NCBI GenBank assembly: GCA_036679665.1
Contig: JAZHEJ010000022.1
Span: 1-8,813, forward strand
Direction: 5' to 3'
Length of the DNA: 8,813 nucleotides
Origin: Tethybacter castelli
GTDB taxonomy: Bacteria > Pseudomonadota > Gammaproteobacteria > Tethybacterales > Tethybacteraceae
Made by a program: the position numbers and the translations under genes. Below the pieces are notes generated by a model, which did no database searches, was not told the origin of the DNA, and was given only the letters and a program-made list of their open reading frames with translations. This document shows positions 7,200 to 8,813 of this stretch, in pieces. Every line of letters starts with the position of its first letter. Positions within the stretch are counted from its first letter, which is position 1.

Positions 7200-7320
7200 T
7201 GCATTTGCATTAACATGTATTTTACTATGTCGGTATCGGTTTGATCGTCGGCGCAAGAATCGGTATTTAAAATCAGCGCAAAATGCTGTCGCCAACGTGC
7301 GATGCGGCCAATGACAGTTT

Positions 7321-7326
7321 TATAAT
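7321..7326 (+). promoter_or_regulatory. Candidate -10 element for the GH2 gene
   Basis: A perfect TATAAT lies 30 nt before the GH2 start codon, predicting transcription from about 7333 and a leader of about 24 nt. No good -35 box is found at 16-18 bp spacing (TGCGAT at 17 bp), so the promoter, if real, may need an activator. The palindrome TTGCGCAA (7326-7333) overlaps the predicted start of transcription. Confidence 0.35.
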
Positions 7327-7356
7327 TGCGCAAGCTACGCCGCTTCGCCCAAGCCC

Positions 7357-8793
7357 ATGAAACATAAGCCCGCCAAGCCTGACGACATGCCCGCGTTGCT
7401 CCATGACGAAGATTACGAGCTTGGCTTCGCGACGCCGCGGTTAGGCGCCGACAACTGGTTGCTATCGCGCGGTCGCCAGACAATTTCTTTGGCCGGGCCT
7501 TGGGCGTTTTGCCTGGATATGCACGACGAGGGATTGCGCCAGAAATGGTACGCGATGCGTCCGTGCGCGCCGGAGCAACGCGCTTTGCCGTATGACTGGG
7601 ATCCGTATGCCGCCGAAGAAATCACCGTGCCGTCATGCTGGCAGATGGTCGAAGCAAAATGGTTTTACTACGAAGGTTCGGCTTGGTACGCGAAAAGTAT
7701 CGATTTACCTCCTCTTGCCCCGGGGCAACGGGTCTTTTTACGCATCGGAGCCGCCGCGTATGAGGCGAAAATATTTGTTAACGGCGCGTATCTGGGTTGT
7801 CATCGCGGCGCTTCGACACCGTTTACGGTCGAGATCACCGACCAGTTGCGCGCAAGCGCAAATCAACTGATGATTTGCGTTGACAACAAACGAACTTTGA
7901 CGCGCGTGCCGATGCGTCATATCGACTGGTTCAATTACGGCGGTCTGTACCGCGATGTCGAGCTTACCGTAACCGCTGCGCACATCATCCGCGATCTGTT
8001 TGTTTATCTTGTGCCCGACGGGCGCTATCGCACCGTATGCGTCGAAGCGCAGCTGGAAGGAAATAATCCAACGGCGGTTTTTGCAATAAACGAACTTGGC
8101 CTCGAAGTCACGTTGGAAAAAAACTCGGACGGCTGGGCCAAAACACAAATCGAATGCGATTTGCAGTTATGGTCGCCCGACCAACCCAAGTTGTACGACG
8201 TGGCGCTTAGCTACGGCGAGGATCGATATACCGACCGAATAGGCTTGCGGGAGATAAAGTGCCAAGGCGATGAAATTTTACTGAACGGCAAACCGATTTT
8301 TTTGCGCGGCATCGCGGTGCATGAGGATGACAAGGAATTGGGGAAGGTTGCGACCTGCGCCGATCTTGCCCGCCGATTTGCGCACGTCAAAGAGCTCAAC
8401 GGCAATTTTGTGCGCCAAGCTCATTACGCGCACCATGAGGATGCCGCGAAAATGGCCGACGAACTAGGATTGCTGCTCTGGGAAGAAATCCCGGTGTACT
8501 GGGCGATCGACTTTGCCAATCACGCCACCTACCAAGATGCGCAAAACCAGCTTGCTGAGCTTATTCGTCGCGATCGCAATCGGGCGAGCGTGATTGTGTG
8601 GTCGGTCGGCAACGAAAATCCGGACAGCGATTCGCGCCTGGAATTTATGCGCGCGCTGATAACGGCCGGCCGCGCGCTGGATCCGTCGCGGCTGTTTGCG
8701 GCGGCATGCCTGGTAAATCATGATGAGCTGAAGATCGGCGATCGACTTTGCCAATCACGCCACCTACCAAGATGCGCAAAACCAGCTTGCTGA
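7357..8793 (+). CDS. Glycoside hydrolase family 2 enzyme (beta-glucuronidase/beta-galactosidase type), 3' end lost
   Basis: A retaining exo-glycosidase of family GH2, cytoplasmic because no signal peptide is present. The N-terminal jelly-roll domain covers roughly 35-205, with VPSCWQ (91-96) and FNYGGLYRDVEL (192-203). An immunoglobulin-like domain follows at about 207-300. The TIM barrel starts near LLNGKPIFLRGIAVHED (308-324) and contains NFVRQAHYAHHE (350-361), LLLWEEIPVYW and VIVWSVGNE, whose E420 is the expected acid/base. The nucleophile Glu, and the residues that separate glucuronidase from galactosidase, lie beyond the window. Family length is about 590 or more, so about four fifths is present. 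The stop at 8791-8793 lies in the artefactual terminal repeat: genuine sequence ends near KIGDRL (459-464) and the true gene continues. The ATG at 7357 has no clear Shine-Dalgarno sequence; the Met at codon 11 is an alternative. It is divergent from the importer operon. Confidence 0.9.
   Translation: MKHKPAKPDDMPALLHDEDYELGFATPRLGADNWLLSRGRQTISLAGPWAFCLDMHDEGLRQKWYAMRPCAPEQRALPYDWDPYAAEEITVPSCWQMVEAKWFYYEGSAWYAKSIDLPPLAPGQRVFLRIGAAAYEAKIFVNGAYLGCHRGASTPFTVEITDQLRASANQLMICVDNKRTLTRVPMRHIDWFNYGGLYRDVELTVTAAHIIRDLFVYLVPDGRYRTVCVEAQLEGNNPTAVFAINELGLEVTLEKNSDGWAKTQIECDLQLWSPDQPKLYDVALSYGEDRYTDRIGLREIKCQGDEILLNGKPIFLRGIAVHEDDKELGKVATCADLARRFAHVKELNGNFVRQAHYAHHEDAAKMADELGLLLWEEIPVYWAIDFANHATYQDAQNQLAELIRRDRNRASVIVWSVGNENPDSDSRLEFMRALITAGRALDPSRLFAAACLVNHDELKIGDRLCQSRHLPRCAKPAC
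8502..8578. repeat. Internal partner of the right 77-bp terminal repeat
   Basis: This copy is identical to 8737-8813 and lies in frame within the TIM barrel of the GH2 gene, leading smoothly into the conserved VIVWSVGNE segment. It is therefore taken as the genuine copy. Confidence 0.9.
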
Positions 8794-8813
8794 GCTTATT
8801 CGTCGCGATCGCA
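8737..8813. repeat. Terminal 77-bp direct repeat, right copy (probable assembly artefact)
   Basis: Exactly 77 bases match 8502-8578; the preceding bases differ (c at 8736, g at 8501). The offset of 235 bp is not a multiple of three, so this copy is read in a different frame from its partner. It adds a spurious tail (CQSRHLPRCAKPAC) and a stop to the GH2 product. It mirrors the 77-bp repeat at the left end. Confidence 0.9.

Larger units (their letters stand above)
7175..7356. promoter_or_regulatory. Divergent intergenic control region
   Basis: A 182-bp non-coding stretch between the minus-strand binding-protein gene and the plus-strand GH2 gene, more AT-rich than the flanking genes near the binding-protein side. 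It contains the inverted repeats TGCTAT-AA-ATAGCA (7186-7199) and ATGCA-TT-TGCAT (7199-7210). It also has the direct repeat TCGGTAT at 7230-7236 and 7260-7266 (30 bp apart) and the palindrome TTGCGCAA at 7326-7333. No convincing -35/-10 pair is visible on the minus strand. The layout suggests that one regulator controls both the transporter operon and the hydrolase; no regulator gene is in the window. Confidence 0.6.

Noticed and set aside
7175..7483. In-frame N-terminal extension of the binding protein starting at 7483
   Set aside because: It would bury the clear signal peptide behind about 100 basic residues, cross the regulatory region and overlap the GH2 gene; the ATG at 7174 has a good ribosome site and a signal peptide right after it.
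1..8813. Terminal repeats as ends of a mobile element, phage or circular replicon
   Set aside because: The repeats at the two ends are unrelated to each other; each matches only nearby internal sequence, so they are neither terminal repeats of one element nor a circular overlap. No transposase, integrase or replication gene is present.
1..8813. CRISPR arrays, tRNA or rRNA genes, toxin or defence systems
   Set aside because: I saw no regularly spaced repeats, cloverleaf-like or rRNA-like segments, or defence genes; coding sequence for the sugar locus occupies nearly the whole window.

Overview
The window is a carbohydrate uptake and catabolism locus from a Gram-negative bacterium. The protein styles (MalF/MalG-type permeases, a MalK/UgpC-type ATPase, a periplasmic binding protein, and paired Gfo/Idh/MocA dehydrogenases) recall Alphaproteobacteria. 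That assignment is inference from family resemblance; there is no rRNA or other taxonomic marker. Base composition is moderately GC-rich by eye. Both ends of the sequence carry the signature of a metagenome or single-cell assembly contig rather than a finished genome.

Layout: seven genes on the minus strand read right to left as one tightly packed probable operon. In transcription order they are a periplasmic sugar-binding protein (7174-5897), an intergenic stem-loop (5885-5854), two inner-membrane permeases (5765-4800 and 4807-3731, overlapping by 8 nt), a D-2-hydroxyacid dehydrogenase (3715-2699), the transporter ATPase (2687-1614), a Gfo/Idh/MocA oxidoreductase (1614-562, 1-nt overlap with the ATPase) and a second Gfo/Idh/MocA oxidoreductase (528 to beyond the left edge). 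On the plus strand, divergent from the binding-protein gene, a glycoside hydrolase family 2 enzyme (from 7357) runs off the right edge. The 182-bp divergent intergenic region holds small palindromes, a direct repeat and a perfect TATAAT hexamer, and is the likely control region for both directions.

Likely joint function: a complete ABC importer (binding protein, two permeases, ATPase) brings a small glycoside or oligosaccharide into the cytoplasm. The GH2 enzyme has no signal peptide and probably cleaves it there. The released sugar, or the intact glycoside, is then oxidised or reduced by the two Gfo/Idh/MocA enzymes and the 2-hydroxyacid dehydrogenase. The substrate cannot be read from the sequence; a beta-glucuronide or beta-galactoside is the simplest guess.

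Important caveat: each end terminates in an exact 77-bp copy of sequence lying about 0.2 kb inside the window (1-77 = 211-287; 8737-8813 = 8502-8578). The identical length at both ends points to a k=77 assembly artefact. Bases 1-77 and about 8737-8813 should not be trusted. The apparent internal duplication in the leftmost oxidoreductase and the apparent premature stop in the GH2 gene are most likely not biological.
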